DNA of 64,000 nucleotides from positions 1-64,000 of the forward strand of contig VBGR01000036.1 in assembly GCA_005880695.1 (NCBI GenBank). Reading direction: 5' to 3'. The DNA comes from Chloroflexota bacterium (GTDB taxonomy: Bacteria; Chloroflexota; Dormibacteria; Dormibacterales; Dormibacteraceae). Below, in pieces: positions 1 to 8,624 of the stretch (the first letter of the stretch is position 1; every line of letters begins with the position of its first letter). Below the pieces are notes generated by a model. It worked only from the letters and a program-made list of their open reading frames with translations. It was not told where the DNA came from and did no database searches. The position numbers and the translations under genes were made by a program.

Positions 1-3000
1 GGCATTGACCGCGCCCGCTTCGTCCCCCGCCGTGGGCAGCACGACAGCGAACTCGTCGCCGCCCAGCCGGGCGACCGTGTCCGATTCGCGGAGCTGCGCG
101 TGGAGCCGGGGACCAACCTGCTGGAGGAGCTCATCGCCGACGTTGTGGCCGAAGGTGTCGTTGACGTCCTTGAATCGATTCAGGTCCATGATCAGGAGCG
201 CCAGCTGCCGGCCGTCTCGCTGGGACGTGAGCAGCGCCTGCTGGAGGCGGTCGTTGAGCAGCGTACGGTTCGGCAGGTCGGTGAGCGAATCGTGCATCGC
301 CTGGTACTCGAGCAGCGCCGTTTGCGCTTTACGGTCGGTGATGTCCTCGCACATCCCGATCAGGTAGAGCGGCTCGCCCTCCTGGCCGCGCACCATCGAG
401 GTGCTGATGGAGACCCAGATCTGGCTGCCGTCCCGGGTGAAGACCAGGCGCTCGGCCTGGTAGTGCTCGCGGCGGCCGGCTGTGAACTCTTCGAGCGACG
501 CGTCGGCGCCCTCCGGGTCGCCCTCCATCCCGAGCAAGGCAGCGAAGCTGAGCCCGGCAAGCTGGTCTGAGGAATAGCCGAGCATCGTCTGCAGCGGCCG
601 GTTGCCCTCCAGGATGTGCCCGTCGAGACCGATCCGGCAAAGCCCGATCGGCGCCTGCTCGAAGATGGTACGGAGCTGGCCCTCGCTGGCCTGGAGGCGG
701 TCCTGGGCGGCCTTCTTCTCGCTGACGTCAGTCGCCATCACGAGGCGTGCCGGCCGGCCTTCGAACTCGATCGGGTGGGAAGCGATGTCGACCCAGATCA
801 GCGTGCCGTCCCGCTTGCGCTGCTGCCAGGTGCCGGAGAGGTAGGTGCCGGGCGCCTTGATCCGGGGGAGCAGAGCCCGAAGCCGGCTCATCTCGTCCGC
901 CACCAGGAGGTCTTCGATCGTCAAGGAGAGGAACTTCTTGCGCGGGTAGCCGTAGCGGGCGATCGCCGTGTCGTTAACCGCCAGGAAGCGCAGCGTGTCG
1001 CGGTCGTAGACGTACATCGCCTCCGGGTTGGCGTCGAACAGGAGCCGGTATTTGGCGGTCTCCTGGGCCAGCTGCTCCTCGACCCGCTTGCGTTCGCTGA
1101 TGTCGATGAAGCTGGAGACGACCTCCACCGCGCGGCCGCCGGCGTCGAGAACCGGGATCGTGTCGATTTGCACCCAGCGCACATCGCGACGCCCCTTTTT
1201 GCGGATGCCGACGACGAAGTTCCGAATCGGCTTGCCCGAATGGAGCGCCCGCAGCGAAGGCCGCCTGGCGGGTGGCAGCGGCTCACCCTTTTCGTCGACG
1301 TCATCCCAAAGGCGCCCGATCCCCTTCCCGCGCATCTCGTCGAGCGCGCTGCCGAGGATGGCCTGGGCTGGGCCGTTGGCGTCGAGAACCCGGCCCTCAG
1401 AATCGAGCACCAGCACGCCGCAGGCGACCATCCGGTAGAGAGAGCGGATCCGCTCCTCGGATGCCATCAGCTCGCGCAAGAGCCGGCGCTCGCGCGTCAC
1501 GTCCGAGTACACGGAGAGGGCTCCGGTGATCCGGCCCTGGGAGTCCTTCAAAGGCACGGCCGAAGACTTGACCGAGCGCTCGCCGGGTACGCCCTTGCGC
1601 CGGATGATGTGCTCCACGTCCAGGACGGGCTCGCCGCGCAGCGCCCGGTTGAGTGGCAGCTCTGCCGCCGGCACCGTCTGGCCGGTGTGTGCATCTCGTA
1701 CCTGGGCGTTGCTGAGCGAGGCCAGCGCCTGCTTGCCGGGCTGGGCATCGGCGCCCTTGCCGGCCTGGTTGACGAGGACGATCCTCCCTTCCGGGTCGAC
1801 CACCACCACGCCGCTCGGGATGTGGTCGATCACAGCAGCCAGCTGCGCGCTCTGCGCGGCCGCGCGCTCGGCCGAGCTGCGCTCGCGCTCGTGCGCCCGG
1901 GCGTTGTCGATGATCGTCGCGGCATACCCTGCCAGGGCTTCGGTCAGGCGGAGCTTGTCAGCGGACGGCCTGATCTGCGACCGCCAGCCGAGGAGCAAAG
2001 CGCCGACGGTCCGCTCTCCGCTGAAGATCGGGGTGCCTACCGCCGTCCGGCCGCCCTCGGCCACGTGGAAGGGATGGTCCTTTGCCAGCGTGCCCCCGCG
2101 CACCCCGATGTTCTCCAGCACGACGGTCTTGCGGCTGGTCATCACCCGCAGGGTGTGGCCGCGCGGATCGGGTGAAGGCGCTACACCAGCGGAGCTGGTG
2201 CCCCAGGAGCGGAACTGGGCCGCCCCTTCGCCCTCCTTCAGGACGATGGCCGAGTAGTCGGCGCCGGCCAGCTTCCCGGCCTGCTCGGTGACGAGCTCCA
2301 GCACCTTCTCGGAGTCTGCTTCGGCGGCTCCCCGGCTGACCAGCTCCGCGAGCGCCTGGGCCTCAGCCCGCCGCCGCTCGGACTCCGCGTAGAGCCGGGC
2401 CGCCTCGAGGGCCGGCCCAACCTGGGCAGCGAGGAGCGTCAGCAGCTGGACTTCGTTGGGCAGGAAGACCCGCTCGACCTGGCTCGTGACGCCCAGGGCA
2501 CCGACCGCCCGCTCCTGCGACATGACCGGAACCGCGAGCGCGCTCTTGACGCTCAGCCGGAGCTGATATGGCAGCGCATGGGGAGAGTGCTGGTAGTCCT
2601 CGAGCAGGGCCGGGGCCCGGCGCTTAAATGCCTGCCCGAGCGCACCCTGGCCGGGGCCGACCTCGGTGGCGATCTCGCGTGGTTCGCGCCCGCTCACCGC
2701 CAGGAGGCGCAGCATGCCGTGCTCCTCGTCCCACCAGCGCAGGGTCGCGTCATCGGTGTGGAGCAGGTCCCGGGCACGATCAGCGACCAGGCCTGCCAGC
2801 TCGGCCGGCTCCTGCACGCCACCAGTGGCCATGGCCAGCTCGTGAAGGGCTCGAAAGATGCTGGCCTGCGCTGTCGCCTCTTGCGTGAGGCGGGCAGCCT
2901 CGAGGGCGGGCGCCACCTGGGCCGCCAGGAGAAGGAGGAGATTCTCGTCGTCGTCGGTCCAGTGCCGAGGCTGGCGTGTGAAGACGCAGAGCGCGCCAAC

Positions 3001-3372
3001 CGGTCGCTCGGCTACCAGGAGTGGGACCGCCCCAGCGCTGACCAACCCAGCGGCCCGCGAGGTTGCGATGGCGGCGGGCCAGACCTGGTAGTCGTCGACG
3101 AAGACCCGCCGGCCGGTCTTGAAAGCCGCGCCGGCCGCTCCCTCTCCAGGCTTAAAGGGCGGCTCGAAGGTCGGTTCGCGCGGGTCGTTGTGGGCGATCG
3201 CGCGGAGCTGATGGGCTTCGGGATACCACCAGTAGAGAGTGGCCGCGTCCGCGCTCAGGAGATCGCGCGCGCGATCGACGACCAGGCCGGCCAGTGAGCT
3301 GGGCTCGCGCAGTCCACCCGCGGCAACGGCGATCTGGTGGAGCGCCTCGAAAGCTCGGGTGGGCGTGCGCAT
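1..3372 (-). CDS. Multi-GAF, multi-PAS diguanylate cyclase (GGDEF), 3' end beyond the window
   Basis: Probable cytoplasmic sensor that makes cyclic di-GMP. Read on the minus strand from ATG 3372, the frame is open for 1124 codons to the window edge. About three GAF domains come first (residues 1-165, 170-340, 350-500), each beginning with a motif like ALHQIAVAAGG. About four PAS domains follow (near residues 507, 634, 770 and 894), then a GGDEF domain from about residue 1015, with LGGDEFAVV near residue 1104. The catalytic GGDEF signature is intact, so cyclase activity is expected. The C-terminus, and any EAL domain, lies outside. No transmembrane segment is visible. A TATACT hexamer on this strand at 3454-3449 may be its -10. 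The large plus-strand frames over this stretch are shadows. Confidence 0.88.
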   Translation of the reverse strand, partial: MRTPTRAFEALHQIAVAAGGLREPSSLAGLVVDRARDLLSADAATLYWWYPEAHQLRAIAHNDPREPTFEPPFKPGEGAAGAAFKTGRRVFVDDYQVWPAAIATSRAAGLVSAGAVPLLVAERPVGALCVFTRQPRHWTDDDENLLLLLAAQVAPALEAARLTQEATAQASIFRALHELAMATGGVQEPAELAGLVADRARDLLHTDDATLRWWDEEHGMLRLLAVSGREPREIATEVGPGQGALGQAFKRRAPALLEDYQHSPHALPYQLRLSVKSALAVPVMSQERAVGALGVTSQVERVFLPNEVQLLTLLAAQVGPALEAARLYAESERRRAEAQALAELVSRGAAEADSEKVLELVTEQAGKLAGADYSAIVLKEGEGAAQFRSWGTSSAGVAPSPDPRGHTLRVMTSRKTVVLENIGVRGGTLAKDHPFHVAEGGRTAVGTPIFSGERTVGALLLGWRSQIRPSADKLRLTEALAGYAATIIDNARAHERERSSAERAAAQSAQLAAVIDHIPSGVVVVDPEGRIVLVNQAGKGADAQPGKQALASLSNAQVRDAHTGQTVPAAELPLNRALRGEPVLDVEHIIRRKGVPGERSVKSSAVPLKDSQGRITGALSVYSDVTRERRLLRELMASEERIRSLYRMVACGVLVLDSEGRVLDANGPAQAILGSALDEMRGKGIGRLWDDVDEKGEPLPPARRPSLRALHSGKPIRNFVVGIRKKGRRDVRWVQIDTIPVLDAGGRAVEVVSSFIDISERKRVEEQLAQETAKYRLLFDANPEAMYVYDRDTLRFLAVNDTAIARYGYPRKKFLSLTIEDLLVADEMSRLRALLPRIKAPGTYLSGTWQQRKRDGTLIWVDIASHPIEFEGRPARLVMATDVSEKKAAQDRLQASEGQLRTIFEQAPIGLCRIGLDGHILEGNRPLQTMLGYSSDQLAGLSFAALLGMEGDPEGADASLEEFTAGRREHYQAERLVFTRDGSQIWVSISTSMVRGQEGEPLYLIGMCEDITDRKAQTALLEYQAMHDSLTDLPNRTLLNDRLQQALLTSQRDGRQLALLIMDLNRFKDVNDTFGHNVGDELLQQVGPRLHAQLRESDTVARLGGDEFAVVLPTAGDEAGAVNA

Positions 3373-3448
3373 TTCTGAACTCGGCCGGATTCCAGGGGGC
3401 CGCCGCGAAACAGCTGCCGTTTCGCAGGGCTGTGAATTTGGCCAAGGC

Positions 3449-3454
3449 AGTATA
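3449..3454 (-). promoter_or_regulatory. Candidate -10 box for the GGDEF gene
   Basis: The minus strand reads TATACT here. Seventeen bases further upstream on that strand lies GTGTCC, which is part of the repeated element at 3465-3483. This spacing is normal for a sigma-70-type promoter, although GTGTCC is a poor -35. It would leave a leader of about 70 nt before ATG 3372. Confidence 0.35.
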
Positions 3455-3464
3455 CGTTGCTTCA

Positions 3465-3483
3465 CAAATTTGGACACCGCGTC
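3465..3483. promoter_or_regulatory. Repeated 14-bp element (copy 1) in the pucR/GGDEF divergent region
   Basis: TTGGACACCGCGTC at 3470-3483 recurs exactly at 8539-8552 upstream of fabF. Both copies are preceded by CAAATT, with one extra T here. It lies between the divergent GGDEF and pucR-type genes. It could be an operator or part of a promoter. Its role is not known. Confidence 0.4.
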
Positions 3484-3516
3484 CTTAACCGGTGGCCGTG
3501 CTTAAATGAAGCAGCG

Positions 3517-4764
3517 ATGGCCAGGTCGGCCACGACGTCGAAAGCACTCTCGGGCTTGCCCGAATCCTTGCTGGCCGAGATCGGGCGCCGGCGGGAGGGC
3601 ATGGCACGTCACATGGCGCGGGCCGTCATCACCGACGTGCGCTGGGACTCTTCGACGGGCGCGCCCCCCTCGGCTGCCGCGATCGCCCGCGCCTGCGCAG
3701 CCGGCCTCGACCTTTTCCTGGCCGCGGCCCGCGAAGCCCGGGCGCCGACCCCCGAGGAGCTCCACCGGGTCGCCCAGCTCGGCATTCATCAGGCGCGCGG
3801 CAGCCAGGCGGTCGAGCCGGTCCTGACCGCCTACCGGATCGCTGCGCGCGTGGCCTGGAACGCGATAGTCGCCGCCTGGAAGGAACATCCCAACGCCGAT
3901 CCACAAGGCATGGTGGTGACCGCCGATTACGTTTTCACCGCCCTCGACCAGGTCGCCGCGGAGGTGACGCGCACCTATCTGGCAGCCCGCGAACAGCACC
4001 TGCAGCGCGGCACCCGCGTCCAGACGCGCTTCTTCCACGCGTTGGTAAGCGACACCTTCGACTCGGAGCTCGCTCTACAAAAACAGGCGCTGGCCCTGCA
4101 CCTCCAGCTGGCGCCCGGCTACCGGGCGGTCCTGGTCAAGCTGCTGGCGGGCAAAGGAGAGGCGGACCACGGCGGCGAGACTCTCGTCGAAGCCCTCGGC
4201 GCGCTGCAGCTGCCGCCGCGCACCCTCAGCCATGCGGTCGACCCGGCCACCTTGCTCATCCTCTGGCCCGACCCCGAGGTTTCGCCGGCCGACCTCATCC
4301 GCCGGCTCCAGAACGAGATCGAAGACCGCGGCCGTAGCCGCCGGCTGCGAGCCGGACTGGGCAGCTTCCACCCCGGCCTGCACGGCGTCTCGCGCTCTTA
4401 TCTGGAAGCGCAGCAAGCGCTTGACAGCGGCCGCCGTCTCAAGCCTGAGGGGGGCCTGCACGTCTACGAGGAGGTCCTTCCCTACCTGGTCATGACGCAG
4501 AACCCGCTCCTCGCCGAGCGTTACGTGCGTCATCACCTGGGTCCGCTCCTGGACGGCGTCCGCGGTGGCGGCGACCTTCTTGCCACGCTCGAGGCCTATC
4601 TCGAGGAGGGCTCGCTCAAGGCCGCGGCGGAAGCACTCCATCTCCACCGACACACGATCATCTACCGGCTGGGCAAGGTCCGTGACCTGCTCGGGTTGGA
4701 CCTTGACGACCCGCAGGTGCGGCACCGGCTGCAGATGGCCACGGACCTGCACCGCCTGACCTGA
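3517..4764 (+). CDS. PucR-type helix-turn-helix transcriptional regulator
   Basis: Cytoplasmic DNA-binding regulator of the PucR/CdaR type, 415 aa from ATG 3517. The N-terminal ~150 residues resemble the helical RsbR/RsbU-like sensor domain found in this family. The middle is a GGDEF-like dimerisation region. The last ~55 residues carry the PucR C-terminal helix-turn-helix (SLKAAAEALHLHRHTIIYRL). A longer frame opens at 3457, but it adds a non-conserved stretch and would place the start inside the repeated promoter element. TTAAAT at 3502-3507 sits 9 nt before the ATG, which fits a leaderless transcript. The target genes are unknown; the downstream flavoprotein and membrane genes are candidates. 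Confidence 0.85.
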   Translation: MARSATTSKALSGLPESLLAEIGRRREGMARHMARAVITDVRWDSSTGAPPSAAAIARACAAGLDLFLAAAREARAPTPEELHRVAQLGIHQARGSQAVEPVLTAYRIAARVAWNAIVAAWKEHPNADPQGMVVTADYVFTALDQVAAEVTRTYLAAREQHLQRGTRVQTRFFHALVSDTFDSELALQKQALALHLQLAPGYRAVLVKLLAGKGEADHGGETLVEALGALQLPPRTLSHAVDPATLLILWPDPEVSPADLIRRLQNEIEDRGRSRRLRAGLGSFHPGLHGVSRSYLEAQQALDSGRRLKPEGGLHVYEEVLPYLVMTQNPLLAERYVRHHLGPLLDGVRGGGDLLATLEAYLEEGSLKAAAEALHLHRHTIIYRLGKVRDLLGLDLDDPQVRHRLQMATDLHRLT

Positions 4765-4798
4765 ACCAACCCGCCGGGCCGTACCCTTCTCGACCGCG

Positions 4799-6127
4799 AT
4801 GAAGGAAGACACCCCGGGCGCGGATCCTGGAACCCGCTCCGCCGTCCTCGGAGCGGGCGTCCTCGGCCTGACCGTGGGGCTCAGGCTCCTCGAACGCGGC
4901 GAAGGGGTGACCGTCTACGAGCAGCACCCACTCCCGGGTGGACTGGCCGCGGGCTTTGAGATCGAGCCGGGTCTCTGGCTCGAGAAGTTCTATCACCACC
5001 TCTTCAGATCCGATCGCCACGTCATCCGCCTCATCCAGCAGCTTGGCCTCGGGGGGCGGCTGGAGTGGAAGCGGCCACTGACCGTCACCCTGAGCGGCGG
5101 CATCGCTCACCAGCTCGACTCTGCGGGGTCGCTGCTGAGGTTCCGACCCTTGCCGGTTGTCGACCGCCTCCGCCTCGCGCTGGGGCTCGCGGCCCTGAAG
5201 GCGCTGCCCAGCGGCCGGCTCCTGGAGGGCCGTGGTGCCGCCGACTGGATCCGCGGCGTGATGGGCCGGCGAGCCTACGAAGTCGTCTGGGGTCCCCTCC
5301 TCAAGGGCAAGTTCGGAGATCTGGCCGAGCAGATCAGCCTCCCCTGGTTTTGGGGGCGGGTCCACGATCGGAGCGCCCAGCTCGGATACGTGCGCGGCGG
5401 TTTCCAGCTCTTCTACAACGCCCTCGCCGGCCGTGTTCGGGAGCTCGGCGGGGATCTCTGCTTCAGCACCTCCGTGACGGGCGTCAAGGCAGCGGCGGGA
5501 AAACTTTCGGTCACCTCCCAGCCGGCCGCAGGAGGAGGGTCCGCCAGTGCAACTTTCGACCGCGTCATCTCGACGCTGCCCACCCGTCTAACCTGCCGCC
5601 TGGCTCCCGAACTTCCGGCCGCCTACCGCGAGCGCCACGACTGGGGTCTGGCCTTCGGCGCCCATTGCGTCATCCTCGAGCTGGACCGTCCCCTGACCGG
5701 CGCCTACTGGACCAACGTCAACGATTCTGCCGTCCCTTTCATGGTCCTCGTCGAGCACACCAACTACATGCCGGCGGCGGCCTACGGGGGCCGCCACCTC
5801 GTCTACCTGGGCAACTACAGGCCGATGGACGATCCACTCTTCATCGCCTCGCAGGAAGAGGTCCTGAAAGCCTTCCTACCGGCGCTGGCTCACGTCGCTC
5901 CCGGGTTCGAGGCGAGCTGGGTGCGGCGAGCGTGGATGTTCAAGGCCCCCTTCGCGCAGCCCATCGTGACGCGCGACTATGCGGCGCACATCCCCGGTTT
6001 CGACACCCCGCTGCCTGGCCTCTTCGTCGCCAACATGTTCCAGGTCTATCCCCATGACCGGGGCCAGAATTACTCGGTCGAGCTCGCCGAGAGGCTGATC
6101 GAACACCTGGCAAGGACGGCCCGCTGA
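4799..6127 (+). CDS. FAD-dependent amine-oxidase/desaturase-like oxidoreductase
   Basis: A 442-aa flavoprotein. Residues ~12-50 form the Rossmann FAD-binding fold (VLGAGVLGLTVGLRLLERG, then an acidic residue and PGGLAAGF). The C-terminal FAD-contact region ends in the NMFQVYPHDRGQNYSVELAE segment. The family includes protoporphyrinogen-oxidase-like, phytoene-desaturase-like and UDP-galactopyranose-mutase-like enzymes, so the substrate cannot be fixed from sequence. It overlaps the next gene at CTGA, which with two mannosyltransferase-like membrane proteins suggests a lipid or cell-surface polyprenol pathway. TACCCT sits 11 nt before ATG 4799 as a possible leaderless -10. Confidence 0.8.
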   Translation: MKEDTPGADPGTRSAVLGAGVLGLTVGLRLLERGEGVTVYEQHPLPGGLAAGFEIEPGLWLEKFYHHLFRSDRHVIRLIQQLGLGGRLEWKRPLTVTLSGGIAHQLDSAGSLLRFRPLPVVDRLRLALGLAALKALPSGRLLEGRGAADWIRGVMGRRAYEVVWGPLLKGKFGDLAEQISLPWFWGRVHDRSAQLGYVRGGFQLFYNALAGRVRELGGDLCFSTSVTGVKAAAGKLSVTSQPAAGGGSASATFDRVISTLPTRLTCRLAPELPAAYRERHDWGLAFGAHCVILELDRPLTGAYWTNVNDSAVPFMVLVEHTNYMPAAAYGGRHLVYLGNYRPMDDPLFIASQEEVLKAFLPALAHVAPGFEASWVRRAWMFKAPFAQPIVTRDYAAHIPGFDTPLPGLFVANMFQVYPHDRGQNYSVELAERLIEHLARTAR

Positions 6128-7410
6128 GGAGGCTCGAGCTCGCGCTGGCCCGGCCGCGCCAGCCGCTGGCCCTGGTAACCATCGTCTTCGCATTCGTCCT
6201 CGTCTCCTGGCTGATCCACCGAGACGTGCTCGACAACTCGGGAACGTTCACAACCTTCGACCTGGATTCGTACCGGCTCCAGGCGCTGGCGTTCCAGCAC
6301 GGCGACAACATCTACCTCCTGGCCGGTCGCTACCCCTATCCGCCGGTCTGGATCTGGATCATCGGAGCGATCGGGTTGCTCGCCGATCCGCACGGTGCCC
6401 GCTTCACGACTCTCGCCCGGATGCCCGCGACGCTGGCGGATCTGGCGACGCTCTATCTCCTCTTCGTGTACGCGCGCCAGCGGCTCGGGCCCTGCCTCTG
6501 GACTCTCCTACCGGTCGCTCTCTTCGCGCTCAATCCGCTGGCCGCCCTCATCAGCTCCGGCCATGGCCAGTTCGACTCGCTGGTGATGCTCTTCGTCCTC
6601 CTCGCCATCGTCGTGCGCGGGCCCGAGCAGGAAGGGGCCCAGGTTGCCTCCGCTCTGCTCCTGGGCGTCGCAATCGCGCTCAAGGGCTTTCCGGTCCTCT
6701 TCTTGCCCTATTTCATCTTCTCGGCCCCGGGCGGCCGGAGGGTCTTGGTGGCCCTCCTGAGCGGCGTCCCGCTCCTGGCCTCGATGGCGGTCTTCATCGC
6801 CGTCTTCGGGTTCCGGATCGAGATGCTCCAGCACATGCTCAACTACGCCAGCACGCCCGATTTCGGGTGGGGCTACCTGACCTCGAACGGCATCCTCAGA
6901 GTCAGTGGTCAGGCCCTCGGCCTCCTTTCGACCGCCTCCCGGGTTGCGATCGTCGCGTTTGCCGTCGCGGCCCCTCTCTTGCTCCATCGCCGGCGGCCCC
7001 TGCTCGTCCTGAGCGCGATCTTCGGCTTCTTCACTTTCGCCGCCGTCAACTTCAGCGTTCAGTACCTGCTCTGGGGTCTGGCCGTGCTCTGCGTCGCATC
7101 GCCGCCAGGGGCGCTGATGCTGACCGCGGCCGGCACGGTCGCGGCGCTGGGCTTCTACGCCGCCGACTACGCGACGGTCATACCGAGCGATCCCCCCTGG
7201 CGGGCGCTGGCCGCGCTCGTCACTGGCGGCTGGACGGCCGGCGTCGAGGCCCTGATCGGTCTCGGCCTGCTGCTGGTTGTCTGGTCCGTGGCGGCCGGTT
7301 GGGACCCCAGGCCGTGGCTTCGCCTCGGCCCCGGTCTTCCACTCCCACCGCCCTCCTTCGTCAGCCTTGACGTCCCCAGCGCTGCCGTCGGTCGGCCGGC
7401 ACGAGCGTGA
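6124..7410 (+). CDS. Multi-spanning mannosyltransferase-like membrane protein (CTG start proposed)
   Basis: A polytopic membrane protein of about 428 aa resembling polyprenol-phosphate-dependent mannosyltransferases (GT87/DUF2029, PIG-M-like). It has an NPLAALISSGHGQFDSLVML segment and roughly ten hydrophobic helices. The first conventional start is GTG 6226, which would delete a clear first transmembrane helix (LALVTIVFAFVLVSWLI). No ATG, GTG or TTG exists in frame upstream of it. CTG 6124 overlaps the TGA of the previous gene (CTGA) and has AAGGA about 8 nt upstream. I therefore propose a CTG start. It is coupled to the next gene by GTGA. The function is an assignment to a broad family only. 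Confidence 0.72.
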   Translation: MRRLELALARPRQPLALVTIVFAFVLVSWLIHRDVLDNSGTFTTFDLDSYRLQALAFQHGDNIYLLAGRYPYPPVWIWIIGAIGLLADPHGARFTTLARMPATLADLATLYLLFVYARQRLGPCLWTLLPVALFALNPLAALISSGHGQFDSLVMLFVLLAIVVRGPEQEGAQVASALLLGVAIALKGFPVLFLPYFIFSAPGGRRVLVALLSGVPLLASMAVFIAVFGFRIEMLQHMLNYASTPDFGWGYLTSNGILRVSGQALGLLSTASRVAIVAFAVAAPLLLHRRRPLLVLSAIFGFFTFAAVNFSVQYLLWGLAVLCVASPPGALMLTAAGTVAALGFYAADYATVIPSDPPWRALAALVTGGWTAGVEALIGLGLLLVVWSVAAGWDPRPWLRLGPGLPLPPPSFVSLDVPSAAVGRPARA

Positions 7411-8504
7411 CCAACTGGAAGCAGGGGTCGGTCCTTGGGGCCGCGGTGTTGCTCGGCCTCCTGGGACTCGGGGAAGCGGTTCGAATCGCCATCGTTCGCT
7501 TCGCGCTGGACGACTTCCGGCTCTACTACGCGGCCGCCCAGGTGGGCTTGAGCCACGGGTTTTGGCGTATCTACGACGCGGGCCTGGAGCGAGCCGCCGT
7601 CGCCGCGCTGACCCCTGGTGGTGACTGGTTTCCCTATCTGAACCCGCCGCCGCTGGCCTGGCTGGCGGCGCCGTTCACGCTTCTGCCCTTCACCGCCGCC
7701 TTCGCAGGCTGGTTCCTCCTGATGCTGATCGCAGTGGTTGCAGCCGCCTTGCTGGCGGCACCTCCCGAGGGCCGGGCAAGGCTTCTCTTCATCGGCCTTG
7801 GCCTGGGACTCTTTCCGACCGCCTGGGCTCTCGGCGCCGGACAGGTTGTGCCGCTCCTGATGCTGTCCCTGGTGGCGTCGTGGCGGCTCCTCAAGGCCGA
7901 GCGCCAGGTGCTGGCGGGCGTGGTCCTGGCGGCAACGGTTTTGAAGCCACAGCTGGCCTTGCTCGTTCCCTTCTGCCTTCTCGCCGCGGGACGGCCGAAA
8001 GTGTTTTTGGCCTGGGCCGGCACCGCCGCGGTGCTGGCCGCGTTGAGCCTCGCGTCGCTTGGCCAGGACGGGGTGCGTCAATACCTCGAAGCGCTTGGCG
8101 GAGCCTCGATCTTCTTTTCGGAGAGGCGCTGGGCGCTGACGACGTTCCTCGGCCCGGCAGGCATTTATGCCCAGGCCGGCGCTGTCACCATCGCTCTGGC
8201 GGCAGCCTTCCGCCACCGGAGTCGCGGCATCGAGATTCCGATTCTCGCGGGCGTGGTCGGCTCGGTCCTGGCCAGTCCTTACTTCAACGCCCCAGACTTC
8301 GCGATCCTTGGCGCCGCGGGCTGGATCTGGGCACGCGGCGACGCCTTTGTCGGCCGAGCCTGGCTCCTGGGCCTCGCGTTTCTGACCGTCGAGTTCGCCC
8401 AGGCCATCGAGATCCCGGTCGTCACCGTCGAGGTTGCGATCCTGCTGGCGCTGGTCTTGGTGCGTCCGGCCGCCGGACCGGCACAGGCGCCTGCCACGGC
8501 CTGA
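7407..8504 (+). CDS. GT87-family (DUF2029) mannosyltransferase-like membrane protein
   Basis: A 365-aa polytopic membrane protein. The N-terminal pattern DDFRLYYAAAQVGLS, then IYDAG, then PYLNPPPLAWLAAPF, is typical of GT87 enzymes that transfer mannose from polyprenyl-phosphate mannose to lipid acceptors on the outer membrane face. About nine to ten hydrophobic helices follow. GTG 7407 overlaps the previous stop (GTGA), so the two membrane proteins are translationally coupled and may act in the same glycolipid pathway. The acceptor is unknown. Confidence 0.75.
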   Translation: MTNWKQGSVLGAAVLLGLLGLGEAVRIAIVRFALDDFRLYYAAAQVGLSHGFWRIYDAGLERAAVAALTPGGDWFPYLNPPPLAWLAAPFTLLPFTAAFAGWFLLMLIAVVAAALLAAPPEGRARLLFIGLGLGLFPTAWALGAGQVVPLLMLSLVASWRLLKAERQVLAGVVLAATVLKPQLALLVPFCLLAAGRPKVFLAWAGTAAVLAALSLASLGQDGVRQYLEALGGASIFFSERRWALTTFLGPAGIYAQAGAVTIALAAAFRHRSRGIEIPILAGVVGSVLASPYFNAPDFAILGAAGWIWARGDAFVGRAWLLGLAFLTVEFAQAIEIPVVTVEVAILLALVLVRPAAGPAQAPATA

Positions 8505-8533
8505 CAACCCTGGTGGCAGCCGGCCCAAGAATC

Positions 8534-8552
8534 CCAAATTGGACACCGCGTC
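8534..8552. promoter_or_regulatory. Repeated 14-bp element (copy 2) upstream of fabF
   Basis: CAAATTGGACACCGCGTC ends at 8552, and its TTGGACACCGCGTC core is identical to 3470-3483. It lies in the 120-bp gap between the membrane-protein operon and the fatty-acid operon, about 75 bp before the fabF start. It is a candidate operator or promoter element. The rest of the gap (8505-8624) shows no gene. Confidence 0.4.
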
Positions 8553-8624
8553 TAAAGGGTGGGTGTCTTTTTCATTCATGCGGACGATGCCATGACGCGC
8601 GGTCGGGGAATACCGTATTGGACG

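Noticed and set aside
616-2175. Long plus-strand open frame (519 codons) over the GGDEF gene
   Set aside because: The minus strand encodes recognisable GAF, PAS and GGDEF domains continuously. The plus frame is a GC-rich shadow without domain signatures.
7478-7488. T-loop-like GGTTCGAATC, possible tRNA
   Set aside because: It lies inside a coding membrane-protein gene and no acceptor or anticodon stem can be formed around it.
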